DNA of 64,000 nucleotides from NCBI GenBank assembly GCA_033398695.1, contig CM065802.1:150956096-151020095 (forward strand). The letters are read 5' to 3'. The notes under the pieces are model-generated. The model saw only the letters and a list, made by a program, of their open reading frames with translations, was not told the DNA's origin and searched no databases. The DNA comes from Orobanche coerulescens. Its lineage: Eukaryota > Streptophyta > Magnoliopsida > Lamiales > Orobanchaceae. Shown piece by piece: positions 22,505-33,970 of the stretch (its first letter is position 1; each line of letters begins with the position of its first letter). The position numbers and the translations under genes were made by a program.

Positions 22505-23552
22505 TATGTTGAGAAGAGGTCGTGGACGCGGACGCGGTCGTGGACGCGGACGTGGTAATGCAAGGCAAGAAGAGTCGGTATCTACCCAGAGATAGCCGCT
22601 AGTCAAACGGATTCACATTCCGGGGGACAGCAGGGATCGGCAAATAATAATGCAGATCCTAACGTGCGGGAGTGCTTGGCAGTGGTTGCCAGATAAACCG
22701 ATTTCTTTGAAGTTGTGGATCGCATGCGAGGCAGCGATGGGACGAGAATAATGTGGATAATCGGGGGGATAAATGGCTTACCGAGGTGGTCAAATTGCAT
22801 CCTCCGAAATTTGACGGTTCCACTGAGACGCTTTCGTGGGATCATTGGCTGAAGGAATTAGAGAAGATTTTTGCGGGGATTAACTGTCCCAACGATAGGA
22901 AGGTTCCGGTCGCCCAGTATCTTTTGACCGGGGAGGCTTTCGACTGGTGGGAGGCTGTTCGACCAGAGGAGCATAATGCTGACTGGACAGAATTAAAGTT
23001 GATGATGGAGGCACAGTATTGTCCTCGCCCAGTTAGAGAGGCCCGGGTTCGGGAGTTTTTCTCACCACAAAATTAGGAAGCATCTGTGACGGAAGTGATT
23101 AAGACTTTTAATCACCAGCTGACTTATGTGCGCCACAGTCGGGCCGAGGCGGAAAGGATTTTCCATTTTGACATGCGAATGAAGCGGAAATTCAGCAATA
23201 TATGTCGGATTTGATTGTACCACCTTGAGGCGATGCTCGGGACAAGGCGTTGGCCTACGATATGAAGGAAGCGGCGGTAGAGAAATCGACGGAAGCAAAG
23301 AAAGCGAAGGTGTCGGGCAACTTCGCGAGAGAATAAGAATAGCGGGCCCCGCGTGTCAGGTCCTCTTTTCACTCATCCAGAGACCTCCGCATCCTAGTCG
23401 AGGAGGAAAGAAGTTCCGGCGGCCAAGTCGTTTCTGACACAGGGAAGAAGTGTTACAACTGTGGCAAGGCGGGACATGTTCGACGGGATTGTTTCGCGCC
23501 TGCTGTGACCTGTTTAGAGTGGGGACAGGAAGGACATCGCGCAACATTTTGT
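22505..23552 (+). pseudogene. N2 gag (broken)
   Basis: This is the capsid/nucleocapsid precursor of a chromovirus. From ATG 22505 there is an N-terminal RG tract (about eight Arg-Gly repeats), then frame loss, then a readable capsid part at 22753-23073 with a WWEAV motif (about 22946) and a stop before EASVTEV (TAG at 23074). The first zinc knuckle, CX2CX4HX4C, is intact at 23451-23492. In the second (23511-23552) the second Cys is Trp. Several frameshifts lie between 22560 and 23440. The protein would assemble virus-like particles, but this copy cannot. Confidence 0.8.
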
Positions 23553-26500
23553 GGGAATGCGACCCGGTCTTTTGGTACTCGCACTCCAGCGCCAGTTCCG
23601 AGGGAAACAAGTGTGAACCAGACGCAGCAGAGTGGATTTCAGCAGCAGAACGTTGGGAAGAGAGAGGCATCCAGTGATGGGTCCGTTCCTCCACGCCTGT
23701 ATGAAATGAGGAAATCTGAGGATCAGAACACAGCTGTTGCATCAGGTACGATTCAGATCCTTTTGCAACCAGTTAGTGTCTTGTTCGATTCGGGAGCTAC
23801 GCATTCTTTTATATCTTTGAACTGTGTTAATCGTTTGAACATCTCGTGCTTGTATAATTGTGAACCTTATGTTGTGGGATTACCGAGCGGAGAGAAAATT
23901 GTGGGAACACTAGAAGCTAGGGATTTCCCAGTATCTATAGAAGGAAGAGAGTGGCCATCGCATCTCATTGTAGTTGACATCTACGGTGACGATTTAATTC
24001 TCGGAGATGATTGGCTCAACCGTTATGGAGCTGTGCTGAATTACCGAGAGAGAGTCATTTCCATCATTGCTGATGACGGATCTGAACACTTATTCCGAGG
24101 ATGGAGACCGGGAAGCTCGGGAAAATTGATCAAGGTAATGAGAGCCGTGAAATTGCTGAAACAGGGATGTCAGGGACTCTGGTGCTATGCCATGAAGAAA
24201 GAGGAAGGAGTAGAGCTCTCATCTATTTCAGTTGTGAATGAGTTCTCAGATGTTTTTCCCGACGAACTACCTGGATTACCTCCGCAAAGAGAAGTGGAAT
24301 TCACCATCGAGTTAGAACCTGGAGCAACTCCTATTTCCAGAGCACCATACCGCATGGCGCCAACCGAGATGTATGAACTCAAGAAACAACTGGAGGAATT
24401 GTTGCAGAAGGGCTATATTCAACCTAGCGTTTCTCCTTGGGGAGCGCCCGTTCTCTTTGTCCGGAAGAAAGACGGATCCCTCCGACTGTGTATTGATTAC
24501 AGGGAGCTCAACAAGATGACAATCAAGAATAAGTATCCTATACCTCGGATCGACGACTTGTTTGATCAACTGCAAGGGGCAAGGATATTCTCGAAGATTG
24601 ACTTGCGATCAGGATACCACCAGCTGAGAATTAAGGAATCGGATATACCAAAATCTGCTTTGGATCCGGTATGGGCATTATGAATTTGTAGTAATGCCAT
24701 TTGGACTTACCAATGCTCTGCGGTATTCATGCAATTGATGAATCGGGTTTTTTGGAGTACCTGGATAAATTTGTGGTCGTTTTCATTGGCGACATCTTGA
24801 TATATTCGAGGCCTTGAGAGGAACATCTTGAACATTTACGTGTGGTTTTGAGCATCTTGAGAAAGGAACAGTGTATGCTAAGCTTTCTAAATGCGAATTT
24901 TGGCTTAAGGAAGTAACCTTCCTTGGGCATGTGATATCATCGACGGAGTTCAGTGGACCCGAAGAAAGTCGAAGCAATCTTGGAGTGGGAAGCTCCTAAA
25001 AAGCGTGAAAGAAGTCCGAAGCTTCTTAGGACTTGCTTGGATATTATCGCCGCTTTGTAGAGGATTTTCCAAAATTGCTCGTCCGCTCACTCATTGTTGA
25101 AAACTCAAAAGTTCACGTGGAATGAGAAATGTCGGTGGTTTTGTGAACTTAAGAGGAGGCAGCGGCAGCACCTATATTAGCACTTGCCGAGGAAGCCGAT
25201 GGATTCATGGTATACTGTGATGCTTCAAATCGGGGTTTGGGTTGTGTGTTGATGCGAAGGATAAAGTGATTGCTTATGCTTCTCGGCAATTGAAACCGTA
25301 CGAAGTTAATTATCATACTCATGATACGGAGCTAGCAGTGTGGTCTTTGCCTTGAAAATCGCGACATTATTTATGCGGCACTCATTGTCGAGATCTTTAC
25401 AGATCATAAGAGCCTCAAATACATTTTGATCAGAAAGAATTAAACATGAGGCGAGAGAAGGTGGTGGAATTGATCAAGGATTACGACTTGGAGATTCTCT
25501 ATCATCAGGAAAGCAAATGTAGTAGCCGATGCTTTGAGCCGAAAACCCGTTTCTCTTGAGTGTTGGAAGCACATACATCCCAAACCGGTATGCAACGAAC
25601 CCGATCCGCGAGGATTGAAGTATGGGCACCGGGAATCCAAGGACAACTTTATGTGATGGGCGACTTCATCACTAGTCGAGGAGATCAAGTCTAAACAAGC
25701 TGAGCGATTCTCGATTCTTCGATTATATGACGAAGTCAAGAAAGGAAAAGCCCGAGATTCGTGATACAAGACGATGGAATTACGAGATTTGAGTCGACTT
25801 TGCGTTCCCGATGATGATGATTTGAGAAGGACTATTACGAAGGAAGCTCACAGTAGCCCTATTCTATTCACCGAGCGTGATAAGATGTATAAGGATTTAA
25901 AGCAAAACTTTTGGTGGGGAATATGAAGAAGGGCGTAGCAGTGCGTTTGAAGTGTTTGACTTGTCGATAGGTTAAGATTGAACATCAACGACTGTAGGAA
26001 TGTTAAGACCGCTTAGATCCACGAGTGGAAGTGGGAGGATATCTCGATGGACTTCATTACTAGTATGCCAAGGACTAGAACAGGAATGAACGTGATTTGG
26101 GTTGTAGTTGATCGACTAACCAAGTCGGCTCATTTCCTAGGGATTAAAGATACATGGGGACCCGAGAGATTGGCGCGAGTATTCATTGCGGAGATAGTCA
26201 GATTGCATGGGACGCCGAAGACCATTGTTTCAGATCGAGATGGTTGTTTCGTGTCGCACTTCTGGAGGGCAGTGCACAGGGCTCTGGGGACCGAGCTAAA
26301 TTTTAGTACAGCTTATCATCCCCAAATGGACGGTCAGTCCGAAAGGACTATTCAGACTATAGAAGACATGCTTAGAGCCTGTGCCTTGGATTGGTCAACT
26401 GATTGGGAAGTTCATTTACCATTAGTTGAATTCACCTACAATAATAGTTGGCATGCTTCAATTAAGATGGCACCATTTGAAGCTTTATACGGGAGAAGAT

Positions 26501-27081
26501 GCCGATCGCCCCTGTGCTGGGATGATTCTTCGGATTTGATCGGGACGGAACCGGAATTGATTATTCAGACTCAAGAGAAGATAGCCTTGATTCGAGAGAG
26601 ACTGACGCGCCCAGTCGGCGAAGTCTTATGCCGATGTACGTCGTCGCCCTCTAGAGTTCGACGCTGGGGACCACGTACTATTGAAGGTGTCTCCTACACG
26701 AGGGATTTTCCGTTTTGGGAGAAGAGGCAAGCTTAGTCCGAGATATATCGGACCATTTGAGATCCTAGAGAGAGTTGGGGATTTAGCATACCGGTTGGCC
26801 TTACCGCCATCGCTGAGTCATGTTCACAATGTGTTTCACGTATCCCAATGCGGAAGTATGTACGGACCCGATCCGTCATTGATTTCGACGAGATCGAGGT
26901 AGCTAATGATGGCACCTTCGAAGAGAGACCAATCAAGATACTTGAGAACCGGATCAAACAATTGAGGAATAAACCAATACATTTGGTTAAAGTACAATGG
27001 TCACGACATGGAGTCGAAGAGGCCACTTGGGAAACGGAGGACGGTATGAAGGCTAAATATCCGGAGTTGTTTTCATCCTAA
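23553..27081 (+). pseudogene. N2 pol: protease, RT, RNase H, integrase, chromodomain (broken)
   Basis: An open frame runs from 23505 to 24683 with the protease DSGATHSF motif (Asp at 23787) and the RT fingers and palm ([27 protein letters not shown]). From 24660 to about 26040 the sequence is recognisable but broken by many one- or two-base losses. Here the RT catalytic box reads FIGD (24782-24793) in place of FIDD, and RNase H keeps YCDAS (about 25212). The integrase core is open again at 26047-26736 (IVSDRDG, NNSWHAS, ALYGRRCRSP). The chromodomain is at about 26900-27081 (VKVQWSRHGVEEATWE). The stop is TAA at 27079. Chromodomains steer integration toward marked chromatin. Confidence 0.85.
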
Positions 27082-27116
27082 GTTTCGGGACGAAACTTCT
27101 TTTTAGGGAGGAAGGA
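27080..27116 (+). promoter_or_regulatory. Hairpin and polypurine tract before N2 3' LTR
   Basis: An exact 8-bp stem AAGTTTCG/CGAAACTT with a GGA loop (27080-27098) is followed by TTTTTAGGGAGGAAGGA, the polypurine tract, which abuts the LTR at 27117. The hairpin has counterparts with paired changes in H, N3 and N4. Confidence 0.7.
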
Positions 27117-29451
27117 TGTAATACCCGAGATTTCTGTTATGTAATTAGAACTTGTGATATTGTAATGATTGTACTTTTGTCTGAGTACTATTCTCCGTAT
27201 TTCATAATCCGATGTTGTCGAGTGTATAATTTCGTGTATGTGTTTTAGAGATTGAAATTCTGTACATGTAGCGCATGCTACAGGCCGAGTGTAGCGTACG
27301 CTAACGGGGATTCATAGCGCACGCTACATAGGGTCATTAGCGCACGCTATGCATGGTCAAATCGATTGAGACGTGCGGTAGGTGAGATCTGGCCGGGGGA
27401 CCCTTGTCGGATTGTGTCGGATGTACCTGGACTGCTTTCGGGAAAAGCCGAGTCAACGCCTTAGCGCACGCTACAGGTATATGCATAGCGCATGCTAAGT
27501 GCCGAGTACAGTTTGGACTGTGAGCCGTTAGCGCACGCTACGAACAGGGTCTAGCGCGCGCTAATAGCCATTTATTATAAATAGGACAGCATCCTATTCG
27601 AGATTTCAGTTTTCTCTACTCTCATTACCCGAATTCCTACACTTAGAACATAACTTCCTTCACCCCAAACACTTCATATCAACCTCCTAGTTCGAGATTG
27701 AAGATCGTATATCATTGGAGATTGGTGTTCAAGCCTTCGGTGTTGGATCGCTTCATTTTCCTCCGTATTCTTCACTACTTTGAGGTAGGTGATTCTTCAC
27801 TGATGTTTGTAATGTTCCTAAGGAAGTTTGAATCATGTTTTGATAGCAAGTATTTCGTTTATAATCGGTCATCACATGTTAGAAGGATACTTTTGACGTA
27901 TCGGCACTATATATCGTATGAACCTTTGAACCATCTTATTATAAGGACTCCTAAGCATGTTCAATCGAGTTATAATCAGTAACCGGATATTTTACCCAGT
28001 TGATACGTTTTACACGATGGAATCATGTGTTTTGGAACGTAGAACAAATGGAACTTAGATTATTTCTTGGAGATCGTAGATGAATTATGATGTTGAGTTG
28101 ACTATCCGTATATTCGTATTTCATAACCATAAAACTTCCACAAACCTTATTAGTATGATATGCCCGAGGATAACTTGTATTATCATGGTAGAATTCATGA
28201 GTCCTTCACCATCCAACCCAGTTTTCGGTTTGCAGTATTCTGCCATGCAAGATTAGCGCACGCTAACATATGTGAGTTAACGTGCGCTATCGAAGTTCAG
28301 TTAACGCACAATACGTACGTAGCGTGCGTTATATATCGGCCGGTGCAAATTGTCAGTTCGTAAACTAGCGCACGCTAGTCTTACCCGATAGCGTACGCTT
28401 CGAACTGCTTAGCGCCGCGTTACGTAGAGTATGTAGCGCCTTCATGATCAGACAGTTGCTTATTTTGAGCTTTTCGGCCGTAGACCAAATTGTTAGGCCA
28501 TCGTTCGACTTGAGATGATTTGTATATCGTTCCTTTTGTTAAGGTTCGAGCCGGTTACGTTGATCGAAGGAGGCGGCCTTCGAGTGTGTTGAGATCATCG
28601 AAGTATTTCGTCTTGCCATTTTCGAGGCAAGTATCATATGTCGAGTTTGACTTATCATGCTTATGGTTTTGTTCATATTTTTGTATATGAGATGTATTTC
28701 TGGAAATTCGCGTGATATTCGTTGTTGTTTGTTCGTATTTATGAACATATTGAAATGCATATGTGTATGCATAATTGATTGATTATGGTATAAATGATCC
28801 GAGGGGGGGTCATGAGGATCTATCTTTGAGGGCGGGATCGAATGTCCACCATGCGTTGGTCACGGGATCATCATGGGGATCTATCTTTGAGGCGCCGGAT
28901 CGCTGGACGGGTTTTCCACCATGCGTTGGTCCGCGGGATCATCATGGGGATCTATCTTTGAGAAGCTGGATCGCTGGATTACCATGTATTGTGTAGATGG
29001 AATCGTGAGGATTCGCATCGTTGGATTCCGATGGCGGAAGTCCGTTTGCATGTTTTATGATGCATTAATGATTTATTGCATGACGATACTTGTACTAGCA
29101 TTGTTTTGCTAACCCCTTCGGGGTGGACATTGTTTTTGATGTTCGGGTAGTCGGAGCGGGAGGCGACCACGATGCCGGCGGAGACGATGAGATGGCTCAG
29201 TGATGTGATTGATGTTATTGTTGTTGAGAGTTGTTTTCTTGTTTCGTTTAGTACTCGAGTACGTCTGTTTTAATAATGTCCTTTCGATATGGTTGTATAA
29301 ATTAACTCTTTGATCGGTTGAATCAAATATGTCTTTAAACTTCAGTTGTACGATTGGTTTATATTTACACTCTTTTTAAAATTAGCCTTGTAGATCCTAA
29401 CCTAAAGGGTTTACGGCGCTGTAATTATTCCGAATATCTCGGGGTGTTACA
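27117..29451 (+). repeat. N2 3' LTR
   Basis: Second copy of 19925-22261, including the motif array (about 27269-27562), a TATA box at 27576, the second cluster (about 28254-28440) and the tandem repeat. Differences are single substitutions, often at CpG in the motifs, plus clusters of indels in GC-rich spots (28385-28450, 28830-28910, 29160-29180). Confidence 0.88.
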
Positions 29452-29818
29452 TGCACGTGGGTCCTGTCCTGAGCTTCGGCCTTTTCCGACTGGATGATCA
29501 TCGGCTTCGATGGGCATGAGGCGGTCGTCATTGGTCGGTCACCAGGGGTTGATCGGCAAGCGCCGAGAGAAGAGCGTCCGCTAGTCGGCCGCCAGGTGTC
29601 GATCACCAAGTACCGAGAGACGATCGTCTTTAGATGTTAATCGCTCGGCACCGGGACTTGTCCTGGGACCTTCGGTCGGCCGATCTACCTCGGATGCTCG
29701 GCTATGGCTACGTCGCCCGATCACTGGTCGGCAGTTCTGCCTCCGCTGCTCGGCAATGGCTAGGTCGCCCGATCTCCGAGGCGATCGCCGGTCGGAGAGT
29801 ATAATTCTCGACGCAACA
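29452..29818 (-). repeat. N1 3' LTR, second part
   Basis: Continues N1's LTR after N2; the first five bases are the duplicated TGCAC. It ends CGACGCAACA at 29818, matching 33085. Confidence 0.85.
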
Positions 29819-30634
29819 ATTGCCCCCTAGCTTGCTCCGATGTTGAAGACATGGGGCGAGGTGGTTCTTGCTGGCGATCGTATAAGATGAGGACGGGCGA
29901 TCCGTTGAGCTGACTTTGGATTCGGACTTGGGCGATCTGGTCGATTGGTTAGCTATCTTTCGGTCTTGTACCTGCAAAAAACAACATTGGCCGATCCCTC
30001 GTAGAAACTTGATCGTTTTGTCGCTGAGGAACCGTGCACAGTCGCGGAGTTCGATGGACCGACTCCATGACCTTGTCTTGTGCGCGAAGACATTGAGTGT
30101 ATCGTGACTCATTTTATTGTGAGGGTCCTCTGTTAGGCTGCGCCTCGCCTCGTATTTAAACGAAGGGCGTGCGGTCTTGGTCTAGAGGAGTCCTTGCGCG
30201 GGGCGTCGTCGGATTAATCAACTCCACTTCCGCGGCTTGTTAGCTCTGCTTCCACCTCGGCCCGCCATGAATATGGCGAACCTCGACGGTGTACGTTGAG
30301 ACGGGGGTAGTGGCGCGTGTCGCATTGTCCGGGTCCATCATGTTAGATGGTGAACCTTGAGGGCGGGCGATCGTGTCCACTGATTAGTTTTGGAGGGCCC
30401 TCAGACTACGCCGGCCTCGTATTTAAACGAAGGGCGGGCGATCTTGGCCCAAAGGGACCTTGCATGGCCGAAGCAGCCGGTTCCATCGACTACTAGGACC
30501 ATGGCTATACGCTATTTGATAATGGCGATCGGGCTGGAAGACTGGCGATCGTCGCTCGGCTGCCGATCGGGTTATTCATACGTCGATACCGTCGATCGGG
30601 CGGGAGATCGTCATTCGGGCGCAGATCGCGCTGC
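29819..30634 (-). other. N1 internal region downstream of gag
   Basis: This holds the minus-strand polypurine tract (AGCTAGGGGGCAA, 29819-29832) beside the 3' LTR and a duplicated phrase CTCGTATTTAAACGAAGGGC (about 30148 and 30416). No RT, RNase H or integrase motif appears on either strand. Confidence 0.6.
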
Positions 30635-31855
30635 TCAAAGGCTGAGAAGAATCCTTTGCCTGGCCAGAAAGTCTGCGGCCTTAGCTCGGAAGATCGCGTA
30701 GGTCGAGGGTTGGTCCTTTGTAAGATGCCTGAACATAGGCAAAAGACCATGGAATCCTCCCAGGACCGAGTATAGGGCGATCTCATCGCTTACGGGCTCG
30801 TCGTTGAGGATGATCTCATCTACCCGGTCGATGTAGTCCGAGTCGGACTCTTCTTTTCCCTGCCTGAAGCGAAGGGGACCTTCCGGTCGAGCGACCTTGG
30901 TGACGAAGTAAGCTGTGAAGACGTTCGCCAGTTGGTTAAAGGAGCCGATGGACCGAGGTGGCAATGAGGCGTACCACCTGTTGGCGAGGTCGTCCAGCAT
31001 CAGAGGGAACATTCGGCACCTGGTCGCGTCTGATGCCCCACACCCGGTCATGTACATGTTGAACTTGCTCAGGTGTGTTTCGGGGTCAGATCGCCCCTCG
31101 TACAGGGGTGTTTGAGGAGGAGCGATCTTGTGCTGCACGGGGGCGAGCTCGATGTGGATTGCGAGCGGCTCGCTCGGCTCGGCGATCTTGTTCTTGGCGC
31201 CTGCCTCGGATTCCAGGAGCGCCTTCATGTCGTCGAGCTGGCATTGCATCGTGGCCATCGCCGTAGCTCGGTCGCTCGCGGATCAGCTTTGGGAGCGGGA
31301 GCCGAGGCGATCGTGTACCGATCTCCTGACTCCGCTGTTGCCGACCTCGGCTATTTGGCGAGGGGGAGCCAGACGGCTGGGCTGCCTTCTGGGAGTCGGG
31401 TAAGCCGAGCTCCTGGTGACGGACTAAAATTCCGTCGTCTCGTGGCTGGGGCCGGACTGCCCCGGTCGCCAAGATGGGTCGCTGCCCAGGCGATCGAAGA
31501 CAGAGGTGCCCCGGCTGGCGAGCGCCTCTCCTTGCGGATGAGAGCCTCCTGGCGATCGCCCGGTCAGCAATGCCTTGAACTTCCGTTTGGTATTTCGGCG
31601 GATGGCTGAGGGGGTGATAGCAGGAGGCGCGTCGAGAGCACTCCGTCGCTCCTGTAGGACGGCCATGGCCTCCTCGATTTGTTCCTCAGTTTGGAACTGA
31701 TCGAGTGAGAGACTTGGGCCGCCGCCCAGGGGCGGGATCGAGCGTCTCGGACCGCGGCGGCTACCTTCCGCCATCGGCTGTGGCTCGGACTGAGACGGAA
31801 AGAGGGGCCTGGCGGGCTGGCCAGCGGCTTTCTTCGACGCGGAGGTGGAAGACAT
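30635..31855 (-). pseudogene. N1 gag (two in-frame stops)
   Basis: One minus-strand frame runs from ATG 31855 to the stop at 30635, about 406 codons. It is interrupted only by TAG (about 31426, Gln expected) and TGA (about 31274, Arg expected from CGA). The N-terminal part is Pro/Ser-rich with basic stretches. The C-terminal 207 residues form the retrotransposon gag domain: YEGRSDPETHLSKF, MFPLMLDDLANRWYASLP, FRQGKEESDSDYIDRV. These match the Tat/Ogre-type gag pattern of plant Ty3/Gypsy elements. No zinc knuckle is visible. The gene lies directly downstream of the primer site. With two nonsense codons it is not functional, though a single event each time suggests recent loss. Confidence 0.75.
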
Positions 31856-31959
31856 GATTCTGAAAGATTTCTCTGAAGAACAGTGAGTGTTTCTTCAGGT
31901 ATATGCCCAAGAACAGTGAGTGTTCTTCGAGATGGTAGGAATAAAATTGAGGGTTAGAT

Positions 31960-31979
31960 CCCCTTCCTCTAGCGCCAAT
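31960..31979 (-). other. N1 primer-binding site
   Basis: Minus-strand ATTGGCGCTAGAGGAAGGGG directly follows the LTR end GGGCAACAACA. TGGCGC-type sites are usual in Tat-like plant elements. Confidence 0.65.
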
Positions 31980-33085
31980 TGTTGTTGCCCAAAATATTTA
32001 TCCGAAGATTAAATACTGCTGGAATGGACGGACAACAAACAAGGTTGCGGGAGCACTTCCGAGAGAATATGAATAAACACAAGATTTGCCGGGTTTGTTA
32101 GGCCCGGGTTTGTTAGGCCCGGGCTTGAATGCTCTCGCGAGATGTTATTAATACAAATATTCGTAGATACAAGTATTAATGTGAGAATCTAAGTACAATG
32201 AGTGTAAAAAGACCCTGTTAATCCAGCTCTTGAGCGAAGCTTGGTGTTCTTCGTCCCTGCCGATCGTCTTCTGTATGAGAGAGGCCGAGAGAAGAAAGAA
32301 CCGAGAGATAGTTGTTGCCAAGAGTAGGAGAAAGCCAAGTTGTGTGTATTGCTTCTGTATTGTGCTTGAATCGCGATAATGGCCAGAAGTTGGACTTCAG
32401 AGAGCCAAAATTCGGGGGTTGGACAAGTGCAGGCTGCCTTCTATTTATAGGGACTCAGGAGCCTTGTTTTCTGGCGGGCGATCGCCTTTCGGCCAATATA
32501 ATAATGGGGCGATCGTCTTCAAGTCACATGGGCTATCTGCCTAAAGTCCAAGGCAGCTGCTGGCAGCCAGCTGTGCGGTCCAATGAGGAGCCAGCACGCG
32601 TCCGGGGTTGCTGTCACGGGCGGTACCACGGAAACCTTTCGGCGCGCCTGTCGGCTGGTGGACGGATGCTGACAGGCTGTGGTCAATGATCCGTGAAATG
32701 CAGATCTTGTCTCGGCTCTGCACGTGGGTCCTGTCCTGAGCTTCGGCCTTTGCCGACTGGATGATCATCGGCTTCGATCGGCATGAGGCGGTCGTCATTG
32801 GTCGGTCACCAGGGGTTGATCGGCAAGCGCCGAGAGAAGAGCGTCCGCTAGTCGGCCGCCAGGAGTCGATCGCCAAGTACCGATAGACGATCGTCTTTAG
32901 ATGTCGATTGCTCGGCACCGGGACTTGTCCTGGGACCTTCGGTCAGCCGATCTACCTTGGCTGCTCGGCTATGGATAGGTCGCCCGATCACTGGTCGGCA
33001 GTCCTGCCTCCGCTGCTCGGCAATTGCTAGGTCGCCCGATCTCCGAGGCGATCGCCGGTCGGAGAGTATAATTCTCGACGCAACA
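31980..33085 (-). repeat. N1 5' LTR (intact)
   Basis: The 1106-bp LTR has its TATA box on the minus strand (TATAAATAG) near 32440 and seven CGATCG palindromes (32261, 32479, 32510, 32775, 32868, 32888, 33049). The repeated phrase TTTGTTAGGCCCGGG at 32095 and 32110 is single in the other LTR. Confidence 0.85.
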
Positions 33086-33970
33086 AAACTACTAAATAAA
33101 ATCCATATATTTCAGTTTGGAACATCAAAGTGGACAAAATAACACGTTTAGCCTCTGTCCTAAAAATCTCGTAGTAATTGGAATCTATTTCCGATGTCTA
33201 CGGACCAAAAGTGTAAATTAAGACAAAATAAGGGGGTCAAATGATAAATTCCTCAAAAATTTGGAACCAAAGTAAAAAGTTCACCTTTTGGACTGAAGAC
33301 ATAACTTATATAGAAATAAATATTCTGATCATAAAATTTCGTAGAGAGCGGAAGTTGATTCATGATTTGGGGCTAAAATGCAATAATTAGTAAAATTGGG
33401 GTCAATTAGTAAATTTCAATAAAAATGGAATTATAAGATAAATTTTAAGGTCTATGGACCAGAATGTTAATTATCAAAGTATAAATATTATATCCGAAAA
33501 ACCCTATAACAATAGGAGAAAATTTTGGGTTTTGGGGTCAAAACGATATTTTAAATAGTTTTGGGGCAAAACTTAAAATTTTAGAAAATTCAGTCTGAAA
33601 CAGAAAATTCTGGAAAGTTCACTCAAACACAGAAGTTCCAAGTTCAACATAAACTCTCCCATAAGTTTCGTCACCATCCGTGACGAAAACCAAACCTCAT
33701 GGGTATAATAATCCGTTTCGCAAGAATTATGGGCATAACCGTAAATTGGAAAATTTAAACCAAAAATTAAAGATTGGAATTTATCAAGTCTGGAATCAAT
33801 AATCACAATTATATTCCAAAGATATGTATAACGGAGCCATAATTTCATAAAAACTCGTGCCACGAATAAACTCCAAATCGCAATCGTATAATCAATTTAC
33901 GCTAAGTATTGGATATATGACTCTGACCATATTATGTGCATTCACCGCAATGTGACTAACGTATAATCAC
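33086..33970 (+). repeat. H 5' LTR, segment 2
   Basis: AT-rich non-coding DNA between N1 and N3. It is placed in H's LTR because both flanking insertions carry target duplications that rejoin it to 19206 and 56159. The first five bases are the duplicated AAACT and the last five ATCAC. No gene is seen. Confidence 0.75.

Larger units (their letters stand above)
19925..29451 (+). mobile_element. N2: chromovirus (Ty3/Gypsy, Tekay-like)
   Basis: LTRs 19925-22261 and 27117-29451 (TGTAATACCCGAG to GGGGTGTTACA) enclose a 4855-bp internal region with a primer site, gag, pol and chromodomain. Target duplication TGCAC lies at 19920-19924 and 29452-29456. The two LTRs are very similar, so insertion looks recent, yet the pol is riddled with small deletions. 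It sits in N1's LTR in opposite orientation. Confidence 0.9.
19207..33085 (-). mobile_element. N1: gag-only LTR element (TR-GAG-like), minus strand
   Basis: Two LTRs of about 1.1 kb (TGTTGCGTCGAG to GGGCAACAACA on the minus strand) enclose only 2161 bp (29819-31979). That interval holds a gag-like gene and no protease, RT or integrase. Target duplication AAACT flanks it (19202-19206 and 33086-33090). Plant elements of this build have been described as TR-GAG: non-autonomous, mobilised by a partner. The left LTR is split by chromovirus N2 at 19925, with target duplication TGCAC. The intact LTR shows the uninterrupted site at about 32719. Confidence 0.85.

Noticed and set aside
31073..31609. 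Plus-strand open frame of 178 codons
   Set aside because: It lies antisense to N1 gag. The minus-strand frame has clear gag motifs, and the plus-strand frame is a shadow of GC-rich sequence.
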